DNA from: Oscillospiraceae bacterium
Lineage (GTDB): Bacteria; Bacillota; Clostridia; Oscillospirales; CAG-382
Assembly (NCBI GenBank): GCA_015064485.1
Contig: SVSD01000001.1
Location: forward strand, 152,989-216,988
DNA: 64,000 nt
Direction: 5' to 3'
Part shown: positions 56,954 to 64,000 of the stretch, piece by piece
Position numbering within the stretch: position 1 is the first letter of the stretch
How the letters are laid out: each line of letters begins with the position of its first letter
Notes under the pieces: model-generated
Seen by the model: the letters and a program-made list of their open reading frames with translations, nothing else
The model's database searches: none
What the model was told of the DNA's origin: nothing
Made by a program: the position numbers and the translations under genes

Positions 56954-58015
56954 ATGAAAAAGTTTTTAATCTCAATTTTAGCAATATCTCTTGTTGCGGC
57001 AAGTCTTATGACCGGCTGTTCCGATACTGACAACCGGGATGTTCAAAATCCGGGCGGCAACGAAGATGCTGCAAATATTACAGTCCCCGAAGTTATTCTT
57101 GCAGAAAACGACAGTATCGTTGTTATGAATGTAGGCGGAAAAGACATCTCAAAAGCTCTTTTGCGCTACTGTCTTTCAAACATTAAGCTCAGCAACCCCG
57201 AAATGTCGGATGAAGAGCTTTCAAATACAGCTATCGATGTTATAAAACAGTATGTAGCAATTGATCTTATGGCTGAGATGGCAGATGTTGAATTCACAGA
57301 CGCGGTAGAAGATTATTACAACCAGGCAATTGCACTTTCCATTCAGCAGACAAATGCTCAGGAAGGCAATTCTTACGAAAAAGCTCTCGAAGAACTTTTT
57401 ATGACCGATTCTGTTTACCGTTATGCTACAAAAAATTCTTTGCTTACAGAAGTTCTCTTTACAGAATATGCAACAGAAGGCGGCAAAAAATATACTCCCG
57501 TAACCGACAGCGAAATTCTTGATATTGCCAAGAAAGACTATGTCCGTGTAAAGCATGTTCTCATCAAAACCGATGAGATCCAAGACCGGGAAGAGCTCGA
57601 CAAGGCAAAGGCTCTTGCAGAGGATATAAGAGACCGTGCAACTAACGGTGAAAATTTTGAAGAACTTGTCAAAACATTCAGCGCAGACAGTATGGATGTC
57701 GAAAAGGGTTATTATTTCACAACAGGCAGAATGGTTCCCGAATTTGAAACCGCTTCGTTTATGATTTCAGTCGGAAATGTTGCTATGGTTGAATCTACCT
57801 ACGGCTATCATATTATAAAGAAATATGAAATGCTTGATGAGCACATCCTTGGCGATGCTACCCTCCGTTCCGAAATCGAATCTGCTGTTTATTCCAAGAA
57901 ATTTGTAGACGAGATCAAAGCTACGCAGGAAGCTCTTGAATGCACCATAAACGACAATTACCAAAGTGCTGTGGCTGAAATTCTTGCCGCAGTTCCCGCT
58001 TCCGACGCACAGTAA
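56954..58015 (+). CDS. PrsA-like lipoprotein with parvulin domain (second copy)
   Basis: The 353-residue protein has a lipobox LMTGC with Cys22, a helical middle and a C-terminal parvulin-type domain (YVRVKHVLIKT, SMDVEKGYYF, YGYHIIKKYE) very like the copy at 50181. Start ATG 56954 is chosen because GAAAGG lies upstream; a longer frame has no good site. It acts outside the membrane as a foldase. A TATAAT lies at about 56890 but no clear -35. Confidence 0.92.
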   Translation: MKKFLISILAISLVAASLMTGCSDTDNRDVQNPGGNEDAANITVPEVILAENDSIVVMNVGGKDISKALLRYCLSNIKLSNPEMSDEELSNTAIDVIKQYVAIDLMAEMADVEFTDAVEDYYNQAIALSIQQTNAQEGNSYEKALEELFMTDSVYRYATKNSLLTEVLFTEYATEGGKKYTPVTDSEILDIAKKDYVRVKHVLIKTDEIQDREELDKAKALAEDIRDRATNGENFEELVKTFSADSMDVEKGYYFTTGRMVPEFETASFMISVGNVAMVESTYGYHIIKKYEMLDEHILGDATLRSEIESAVYSKKFVDEIKATQEALECTINDNYQSAVAEILAAVPASDAQ

Positions 58016-58020
58016 TAACA

Positions 58021-58055
58021 AAAGGTCTCTGTCCTCAAATACAGAGACCTTTTTC
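58021..58055 (+). terminator. Terminator after the second PrsA-like gene
   Basis: A perfect 12-bp stem (AAAGGTCTCTGT) with an 8-base loop and U run. Confidence 0.93.
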
Positions 58056-58116
58056 ACATTCGTTCCTGTTTGTCATAATATAAAAACAAAAAAGCTTTTG
58101 ATACGGAGTTTGATTT

Positions 58117-59250
58117 ATGGATAATATGATATCATATCTCAAATGGCGCGGAGATCTCACATTCAGGAAATACCCGATGTGCGAAGCCGATTACCTTGTT
58201 TTTTCCCAGCTTGCATACATAACCTTTGACGGAGTGGTTTCCTCATCATTCACCCCTGAAACCACTGTTGGAAAAGCCGCAATAAACGCCTACAAAGCGC
58301 TCAAAAACGCTCCTAACAAGTTAATACGCCATGCGGAGAATATGCTGTTTTTAAGAGAGCTGATAACAAGCCCGAGATTTTGTGATCTTCCGATTTGCGG
58401 ATATGTGGATATTCTTAATAAAGAAAAAGAAGAACAATTCTCCGCCATCACAATTCTTGTTCCTGACAGTTCCGATATTTCAGACACCGCCTGTGTAATC
58501 GCTTTCAGAGGTACAGACGCCAATGTTGTCGGCTGGAAGGAAGATTTTAATATGGCGTTTTCCCATACGGTTCCCGCGCAAATTGACGCTGTAAGATATC
58601 TCGAACAGGCGGCAAAAGAATACCCTTTGAACCGCTTATTTGTTTGCGGACATTCAAAGGGCGGAAATCTTGCGGTTTATTCGGCGGCCTTTTGCCATCC
58701 CGATATACGCGAGCACATTGTTCAGGTAAGAAGCCTTGACGGTCCGGGCTTTGCGGAAGAGATCATAAAAACACCCGGTTTTCAGGAAATTCTTGACAGA
58801 ACAAGTACTGTTGTTCCGTCATCTTCTGTTGTTGGCATACTTCTCGAACACGCCGAAAGCTTTTCTGTTATAAGAAGCTATGCAACGGAAGGGCCTTTCC
58901 AGCACGATCCCTTTACTTGGGAAATAAAAAGAGACTCTTATGTTTATGTTGAGGAGATTACAGATATCACAAAATACATAGATTCAACAATCAGCCGCTG
59001 GCTTTTCGATATGGATTCACAGCTCAGGGAAAAATTTATAAACGGACTTTTTAAGATTATATCCGAAACGGGAGTTGAGGATATAAGAGAGATCTTTTCT
59101 CCCAAAAATGTGATAATTATGGCAAGAGCTCTTAGAAAGCTTGATACTGATACATCAAAAGCTCTGTCGGAGGCGGCAAACCGTTTTCGTGTATCGGCAA
59201 AAAAAGATCTGCCTCTGCTTGTCAAAAAATTAAGGGTGCGTAAGAAATAG
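58117..59250 (+). CDS. DUF2974 (Mbeg1-like) alpha/beta hydrolase
   Basis: The 377-residue protein has the N-terminal YLVFSQLAYITFDGVV of the DUF2974 family and the lipase-type nucleophile GHSKGGNLAVYSA with Ser180. IAFRGTD at 129-135 supplies the oxyanion-side strand. It is a cytoplasmic lipase-like hydrolase of unknown substrate. It stands between a terminator and the convergent spoIID, with only 2 bases to the latter's stop. Confidence 0.88.
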   Translation: MDNMISYLKWRGDLTFRKYPMCEADYLVFSQLAYITFDGVVSSSFTPETTVGKAAINAYKALKNAPNKLIRHAENMLFLRELITSPRFCDLPICGYVDILNKEKEEQFSAITILVPDSSDISDTACVIAFRGTDANVVGWKEDFNMAFSHTVPAQIDAVRYLEQAAKEYPLNRLFVCGHSKGGNLAVYSAAFCHPDIREHIVQVRSLDGPGFAEEIIKTPGFQEILDRTSTVVPSSSVVGILLEHAESFSVIRSYATEGPFQHDPFTWEIKRDSYVYVEEITDITKYIDSTISRWLFDMDSQLREKFINGLFKIISETGVEDIREIFSPKNVIIMARALRKLDTDTSKALSEAANRFRVSAKKDLPLLVKKLRVRKK

Positions 59251-59252
59251 TT

Positions 59253-60131
59253 TTATAAAACATTTCCGAATTCCACACCTGTGTAATAATGGGATAGAAT
59301 TGCGTAAAAATCATACCCCTCAGACGCAAGGCACTGAGCTCCGTATTGGCTCATGCCAACCCCGTGCCCTCTTCTTTCGGTAACGCTCATAAAGGCGTCC
59401 TCGCTCGTTTTAACAGGTACAAGGTACGGCAGTTCTCCTCCCCATACTTCGGCTGATGAACGGGTTTTTCCGACGCTTGCGGCATGAAATACCGAGAGAA
59501 TCGGCTCTCCTTTATAAAGCATTATTATACCTTTTGTAGCATCAACAGCTTTTTTTGCAATCATAAGTCTTTCATCCGAAATTTTTGAAAGATCGGCATA
59601 CGCCTGACAATGGGCAGAGCTTGTGCAAAGCTGACCTGCACCTTCGTGACCGTTGGTGTTGAGCACTTTATAAACCGCATATGTCCTGCAGGCAACAGCT
59701 TGCGCTTTCAAAGCTTCTTCTCCGTAGGATGTGGGCATTTCGGCAAGCAAAACTCCAAGAACATACTCTTCCAGAGGAAGGGTTTCGGTCTTTCCGGCTT
59801 CGTGAAAATAGACCGAAACGGTTTCAAAACCTGCAATTTGCTGTGTTTTAGCAGCATCTTTCGGAATATCGGATATATAAAGCGGCACTTTTCGTTCAAA
59901 TGCGGCATCTATCGGCAATTTGCTGTCGGGAGATGCCGTATCGTTTTTTATACTCATCACTATACTTTGAGAAGACAAGGGAAGTATCTCTCTTTTTCCT
60001 TTTGCGGCAATTCTTTCAGCTCCTAAAAGGAATGTACAATATACTATAGTGAAAGCTGCGGCAATCACAAAAAAAGACAGCATATTCTTTTTTGCTTTAT
60101 AAGAAATGTGTTTCTTTACATATAAATTCAT
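59253..60131 (-). CDS. spoIID: SpoIID-like sporulation protein
   Basis: SpoIID is a lytic transglycosylase-like protein needed for engulfment in spore formation. The 292-residue protein has one N-terminal membrane segment (about 17-36) and the conserved LPLEEYVLGVLLAEMPTSY, ALKAQAVACRTYAVY and GHGVGMSQYGA. The length is normal. The start has GGAAGT upstream. A SigE-like promoter precedes it. A SpoIID-domain paralogue in vegetative cells is an alternative. Confidence 0.9.
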   Translation of the reverse strand: MNLYVKKHISYKAKKNMLSFFVIAAAFTIVYCTFLLGAERIAAKGKREILPLSSQSIVMSIKNDTASPDSKLPIDAAFERKVPLYISDIPKDAAKTQQIAGFETVSVYFHEAGKTETLPLEEYVLGVLLAEMPTSYGEEALKAQAVACRTYAVYKVLNTNGHEGAGQLCTSSAHCQAYADLSKISDERLMIAKKAVDATKGIIMLYKGEPILSVFHAASVGKTRSSAEVWGGELPYLVPVKTSEDAFMSVTERRGHGVGMSQYGAQCLASEGYDFYAILSHYYTGVEFGNVL

Positions 60132-60196
60132 ATTCTTTACTTCCTTTCCTGTTCATCTGATTCTTGCCTTGAAGATGAATTTTATTCACCTTTTTA

Positions 60197-60225
60197 ACAA
60201 TATGAGGAATTTAAAAAGAATATGA
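60197..60225 (-). promoter_or_regulatory. Candidate SigE promoter of spoIID
   Basis: On the minus strand TCATATT (60219-60225) matches the known SigE -35 consensus KMATATT and CATATTGT (60197-60204) partly matches CATACAHT, with a 14-base spacer. The gene product is SigE-dependent in Bacillus. Confidence 0.5.
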
Positions 60226-60235
60226 AAATCAGCAT

Positions 60236-60266
60236 AAAAAAACCGCAGTCAAACTGCGGTTTTTTA
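60236..60266. terminator. Terminator after the repeat-bearing SLH gene
   Basis: AAAAAACCGCAGT pairs with ACTGCGGTTTTTT around a 3-base loop and gives a T run on either strand. Confidence 0.93.
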
Positions 60267-60275
60267 TTGTCAGTA

Positions 60276-60908
60276 TTATTCAAAAAAACTGTTTTGCCAC
60301 TGTTCAAAAGCCTCGGGCGATTCAAACCATTCGAAAAATTTATCCTGCTGTACTGTGGTTAAATTCTGGAATTCCTCCCAAGTGTAATCCTCCGGCATTT
60401 TGCCGCCGTTTTCCCAAGGAACATTTTGCATTTCCTCAAGTCCCAACACTTTGTCCTGCCACTGTTCAAAAGCTTCAGGCGATTCAAACCACTCGAAAAA
60501 TTTATCCTGCTGTACTGTGGTTAAATCTTGGAATTCCTCCCAAGTGTAATCCTCCGGCATTTTACCGCCGTTTTCCCAAGGAACATTTTGCATTTCCTCA
60601 AGTCCCAACACTTTGTCCTGCCACTGTTCAAAAGCTTCAGGCGATTCAAACCATTCAAAAAATTTGTCCTGCTGTATTGTAGTTAAGCTGCAGAATTCTT
60701 CCCAAGTGTAATCCTCCGGCATTTTACCGCCGTTTTCCCAAGGAACATTTTCTGTATCATTCAAGTCCAGAACTTCGTTTTGCCATTTTTCAAACTCTTC
60801 GGGGGATTCAAACCATTCAAAAAATTCTTCCTGCCAGATCGGATTTAAAGCCTGATACTCTTCCCAAGAGTATTTGCTCGGTATTTTACCGCCGTCTTTC
60901 CAAGGTGC
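60276..60908. repeat. Four tandem 162-base coding repeats
   Basis: Repeats with a period of 162 bases (54 codons) are in frame in the SLH gene. The three nearest the 3' end of the gene are almost identical and the one farthest upstream in the gene is more divergent, as expected from recent duplication. Confidence 0.95.
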
Positions 60909-61700
60909 GGGGTCAATTTCCGGCTCGTCAGGGATTATCGGGGCTTCCTCTTCAGACTCTTTTTCGTCATCGGCAGGCTTATCGTTTGTTCCTGAGACTA
61001 AGAATGTTTCATTATCGTCTTCTTCGGAGTCTTTTCCGAAATCCACTTTGACACGCATATTTTTGTCAAGAAGCCTGCAGATTACGGTTGCCGCTTCTGC
61101 TCTTGTCAAGGACTTTGAAGGGGCAAAAGTGCCGTTTTCATCAATTCCGCAAAGAAGTCCAAAACTAAAACAGTCTATAACATATTCCTTATAATAATCT
61201 TGTATCTTGGAATAATCGGAGATTTTGTCGGAAGTAATCTTCTGAGCCGCTTTTTCACCGTTTTGCTCGACGCAACGCACCATTATCATTGCCATTTCTT
61301 CTCTTGTCATAGCTTTGTCAAGGTCGCCGCTGTCGAATTCTTCAGCTTTTACAATCCCTTTTTCTATTGCAAAAAGATAATATCCGTTCCACCATTTTAA
61401 ACTGTCATTTTCTATTTTTTCGGTTTCATCTCCGTATAGCGATCTTAATGATGCTGTAACAAATTCAGCTCTTGTCATCACCTTTTCGGGAGAAAATGTA
61501 CCAATACCGTTTACAGCCTCAGTCGTTCCTTTGAATATGCCTTTTTCAGTCATATCCATTATGGTTTGGTATCCCCAATAGTCGGTTGTAACATCAGAAA
61601 ATTCCAAGATACTTTCCGCTCCCACTCCACCGCAGGAAACAGTTGCCAAAAGCATCAATATCATAAGAAATGAACCTGTCTTTATGAATATATTTTTCAT
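60276..61700 (-). CDS. SLH-domain protein with C-terminal 54-residue repeats
   Basis: The 474-residue protein has a signal peptide (about 1-28), three SLH-type units (about 30-215: TRAEFVTASLRSLYG, MTREEMAMIMVRC, LTRAEAATVICRLL), an acidic linker and four 54-residue repeats to the end. Each repeat has PWxxGGK, a Trp-Glu-Glu-Phe helix, a QQxKFFEWFESP helix and FEQWQ. The protein should bind the wall through the SLH units and present the repeats outward. The start ATG 61700 has GGAGG upstream. Confidence 0.92.
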   Translation of the reverse strand: MKNIFIKTGSFLMILMLLATVSCGGVGAESILEFSDVTTDYWGYQTIMDMTEKGIFKGTTEAVNGIGTFSPEKVMTRAEFVTASLRSLYGDETEKIENDSLKWWNGYYLFAIEKGIVKAEEFDSGDLDKAMTREEMAMIMVRCVEQNGEKAAQKITSDKISDYSKIQDYYKEYVIDCFSFGLLCGIDENGTFAPSKSLTRAEAATVICRLLDKNMRVKVDFGKDSEEDDNETFLVSGTNDKPADDEKESEEEAPIIPDEPEIDPAPWKDGGKIPSKYSWEEYQALNPIWQEEFFEWFESPEEFEKWQNEVLDLNDTENVPWENGGKMPEDYTWEEFCSLTTIQQDKFFEWFESPEAFEQWQDKVLGLEEMQNVPWENGGKMPEDYTWEEFQDLTTVQQDKFFEWFESPEAFEQWQDKVLGLEEMQNVPWENGGKMPEDYTWEEFQNLTTVQQDKFFEWFESPEAFEQWQNSFFE

Positions 61701-61751
61701 ATAAACCTCCGTTTTTTACATATTGATGTTAGATTTTTATGTTGCGTTATA

Positions 61752-63155
61752 TTAATTTTCAAGTAAAATTTCGCGGATATCTGATATTTCCTGTGCGGTA
61801 ACTCCGATGGATATCAGATAATTTTCAACTTTTTCCTTGACAGTTGCTCCGTCCAATGTGTTGACATATTCAACAAGTCCGTTAAATGCAGGGTTTATAT
61901 ACCCGCTTGTAAAGGCGCTGAGTTCATAATCCTGATATAATGCGTCTTGAGGCAATCCCAAAAGTGCCTCTAAAAGGTAACATATAGTTCCGGTTCTGTC
62001 CACTCCGTATGTGCAGTGCATATAAACCGGATAATTACTTTCATCAGAAAGCTCCGCGAATAAATCTCTTACAGCTTCGTTATATTCGGGCTTAAATATA
62101 TCCGCATACATCGGTATTCCGTAATATATATGTTTTACGCCCTTGCCGAGAGCATCAATTCCTGTTTGATTTTCCGATTCTGCTCTCAAATCCATATCAA
62201 ATCTTATACCAAGATCCCGAAGCATTTCTTTAAGGCCCTTTTCGGTAAGTTTATAGTCGGCTTTTACAGCACCGTCAAGTTCGCTTCCTCTGTAAAGAAG
62301 CCCTTGCTTTACGGTCTTGCCGTCGATTGTTGTCCAACCTCCGATGTCGCGCACATTAACCGCACCGTCAATATTCATTATACGGGGAGATTTTTCTGTT
62401 TCAAAGCTTCCGATAGTTCCGACTTCGCAATCGTTATTCAAAATATACTTGATGCGGTAGTAATATTTTGTACCTGTTTTAAGATTGTATATGTCGATCT
62501 CCGAATCTTCAATATTGAGTTTGTAAACAGCGGGGTTTTCGTAATCGCTGTTTTCCGACAATTCAAGTTCGGCAGACACAACTTCTACCCCGTTCGGGAT
62601 TCCGGCGACAAGATATGTGAAATTTGCGGGCAATCCGAAATTGAGCGCGCCTTTATATCCGTCAAACAATCTGTATGTATCGACCGCTCCGCTGTTGTTA
62701 TCGGAATTCATATAATATAAAATTGCATTATTTGCTAAAGAGATTTTTTCGGAAAAAACAGGCGTTTCAATTTTTATTGTTGACTGAGTGATATCCTTCA
62801 CATTGATTTTTTCGTCTGATTTTTTTGAAAAATCAATAGTTGTTGCCATTATAACAAGTAATGCAACAGAAACCGTACAGGAAATAATATTTACCAAAAC
62901 GCTTTTATGGCTTTTTATAAAAGCTATAAATTTATTATCCTTGTTTTTTTGCGAATGTCTATGATGACTATGGCGGCTGCGGTGATGGCTATGTCCGCTG
63001 TGAAGGCCATGATGGCTATGATGGCTATGATGACTGTGCGAAGTGTGATGATGTTGTTCGGAGTGCTCCGGCACACAAGATTCCGCCGATTCATCAGCCT
63101 TTATTTCATCGATAATATTTTCGTCCGCTTTTAAATCTTTGTTTTCGTCTTTCAT
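61752..63155 (-). CDS. Membrane-anchored tyrosine-phosphatase-like protein with His-rich N-terminus
   Basis: The 467-residue protein begins with an acidic stretch and a run very rich in histidine and serine (about 36-70), then a membrane segment (about 88-108), a fibronectin-like region (about 165-260) and a C-terminal phosphatase domain. The active site is HCTYGVDRTG with Cys381 and Arg387 (CX5R), as in IphP-type tyrosine phosphatases. The catalytic part would be outside the cell. It follows the flippase gene by about 56 bases, which suggests a place in polysaccharide or surface biology. GGAG precedes the start. Confidence 0.88.
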   Translation of the reverse strand: MKDENKDLKADENIIDEIKADESAESCVPEHSEQHHHTSHSHHSHHSHHGLHSGHSHHRSRHSHHRHSQKNKDNKFIAFIKSHKSVLVNIISCTVSVALLVIMATTIDFSKKSDEKINVKDITQSTIKIETPVFSEKISLANNAILYYMNSDNNSGAVDTYRLFDGYKGALNFGLPANFTYLVAGIPNGVEVVSAELELSENSDYENPAVYKLNIEDSEIDIYNLKTGTKYYYRIKYILNNDCEVGTIGSFETEKSPRIMNIDGAVNVRDIGGWTTIDGKTVKQGLLYRGSELDGAVKADYKLTEKGLKEMLRDLGIRFDMDLRAESENQTGIDALGKGVKHIYYGIPMYADIFKPEYNEAVRDLFAELSDESNYPVYMHCTYGVDRTGTICYLLEALLGLPQDALYQDYELSAFTSGYINPAFNGLVEYVNTLDGATVKEKVENYLISIGVTAQEISDIREILLEN

Positions 63156-63211
63156 CTTAACTCCTGTTTTTTGTCATTTATATATTTATACTTTTGAAGA
63201 ATTTCAAAAAA

Positions 63212-64000
63212 TTATTTTCGTTTTAATTGTCTTGCTATCGTTGTTACCTGATTAAAGAAATATTTCGGATTTATTCCCCTGATCATAAGAGAATTACTTT
63301 TCCTTATGGGTCTAAATATAAATCCAAGTACAAAATTCATAACCACCTGAGTTACGAGCGATGCAAAGGCCGCTCCTCTTGCTCCCCAAAAAGGGATAAG
63401 AAGCGCATTGATAACTATATTTAAAACTACACCGACAAGGTTGATCAGCGGCAAATACTTTTGCTTGTTTTCCGCAAGCAACCATATATTTCTGATGGTT
63501 CCCATAAAGGAAAAAGCACGGTACCAAGTAAGTATCTGAAGAACAGGTACTGCCTGTACATATTCTTCTCCATAAAGCAAGCCTATAATCAGCGGTGCAA
63601 AAATCGTAAATACCAAACTCTGCGCAATTGACAAATATGTGATTAATCCGAAAAGATTTGATATGTTGTTTTCGTATTCGCTTTGATTGTATTTTTTAGA
63701 TGATAAAATGATAGGTCTGAAAGAATCTATTATAGCAGTAAATACAAACTGAGCTACACCTGCAGATGTAATTGCAGCTGAATAATACCCGTTTTCCACT
63801 TTGCCTATCATTGTTGTCAGCATTATGTGGTCTGTGTTTTGTATGACGACAACCATAAGTGCCGCCAATATATAGTGTTTTCCCTTGGACAGCATATGCA
63901 TAGCACGGGTCCACGAAAAACTCAGGCTTCCTCCTGATTTTTTCGTGTAAAACACGATAAGAAGTATGCCGATAAGTCCGTATTCTACAGAATGAGATAC
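63212..64000 (-). CDS. Polysaccharide flippase (Wzx/MATE-like), 5' end beyond window
   Basis: The frame stays open to the right edge and 263 residues are visible, so the N-terminal part is missing. It has at least six membrane segments, with VSHSVEYGLIGILLIVF at the edge and the C-terminal half typical of Wzx-like exporters that move lipid-linked sugar units across the membrane (RNIWLLAENKQKYLPLINLVG, NALLIPFWGARGAAFASLV). It may be the first of a set with the phosphatase and SLH protein downstream. Confidence 0.9.
   Translation of the reverse strand, partial: VSHSVEYGLIGILLIVFYTKKSGGSLSFSWTRAMHMLSKGKHYILAALMVVVIQNTDHIMLTTMIGKVENGYYSAAITSAGVAQFVFTAIIDSFRPIILSSKKYNQSEYENNISNLFGLITYLSIAQSLVFTIFAPLIIGLLYGEEYVQAVPVLQILTWYRAFSFMGTIRNIWLLAENKQKYLPLINLVGVVLNIVINALLIPFWGARGAAFASLVTQVVMNFVLGFIFRPIRKSNSLMIRGINPKYFFNQVTTIARQLKRK

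Noticed and set aside
60276-60908. 162-base repeats as a CRISPR array or mobile repeat
   Set aside because: They are in frame and encode a repeated protein module of an SLH protein.
63212-63955. GTG at 63955 as the flippase start
   Set aside because: The frame stays open to the window edge with membrane-like residues, so the gene begins beyond the window.

Overview
The window reads as chromosomal DNA of an anaerobic, low-to-moderate GC, Gram-positive bacterium of the Clostridia type. Support comes from a str operon with Firmicutes-like promoters (TTGACA-17-TATAAT), lysine and FMN riboswitches, a CIRCE-controlled groESL, pyruvate formate-lyase with its activase, SLH-domain surface proteins, PrsA-like lipoproteins, a SpoIID sporulation protein and several radical-SAM or iron-sulfur enzymes. 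No phage, insertion sequence, CRISPR array, rRNA or tRNA gene was seen. Genes are tightly packed and most are housekeeping.

Layout. 1-3043: lysine operon dapA-dapB-lysA (lysA cut by the left edge) behind a lysine riboswitch. 3063-8260: a tRNA-maturation cluster queG-rnmV-cca-lipoprotein-tmcAL, divergent from rsmG; the two promoters appear to lie inside each other's genes. 8266-9960: an FMN riboswitch controlling ribU and probably a HAD phosphatase. 9998-14874: str operon rpsL-rpsG-fusA-tuf, with a second promoter for tuf. 15086-15697: a membrane-anchored XRE regulator with a zinc ribbon. 15986-28840: a seven-gene, roughly 12.8 kb operon for an unusual carbohydrate uptake machine. 29454-31559: groES-groEL. 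31630-33241: an RNA methyltransferase and a membrane protein. 33347-37428: truB, two small unknown genes and an ABC-F ATPase. 37450-39534: a cluster of intergenic palindromes, a small unknown gene, uppP and a YmdB-like phosphoesterase. 39557-41027: argH. 41191-46872: a MacAB-type export system followed by an SLH protein. 46998-50170: pflB-pflA. 50181-54987: a five-gene operon (sbcD-like, trmN6-like, rsmI, radical SAM, PrsA-like). 55047-56787: an Lrp regulator and an aminotransferase. 56954-60225: a second PrsA-like lipoprotein, a DUF2974 hydrolase and spoIID. 60236-64000: an SLH protein with 54-residue repeats, a His-rich tyrosine phosphatase and a polysaccharide flippase cut by the right edge.

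The best candidate for an undescribed system is the operon at 15986-28725. In transcription order it encodes a 1,095-residue secreted protein that joins two carbohydrate-binding-like modules to an ABC solute-binding module, a permease pair, an NHL-propeller/TPR/YIP1 membrane protein, a 1,110-residue DUF5696-like secreted protein with a possible glycosidase fold, and a second permease pair. It has no ATPase. It may be a surface machine that captures, trims and imports a complex glycan, energised by a shared ATPase encoded elsewhere. All of this is inferred from sequence by eye; no database search was run.
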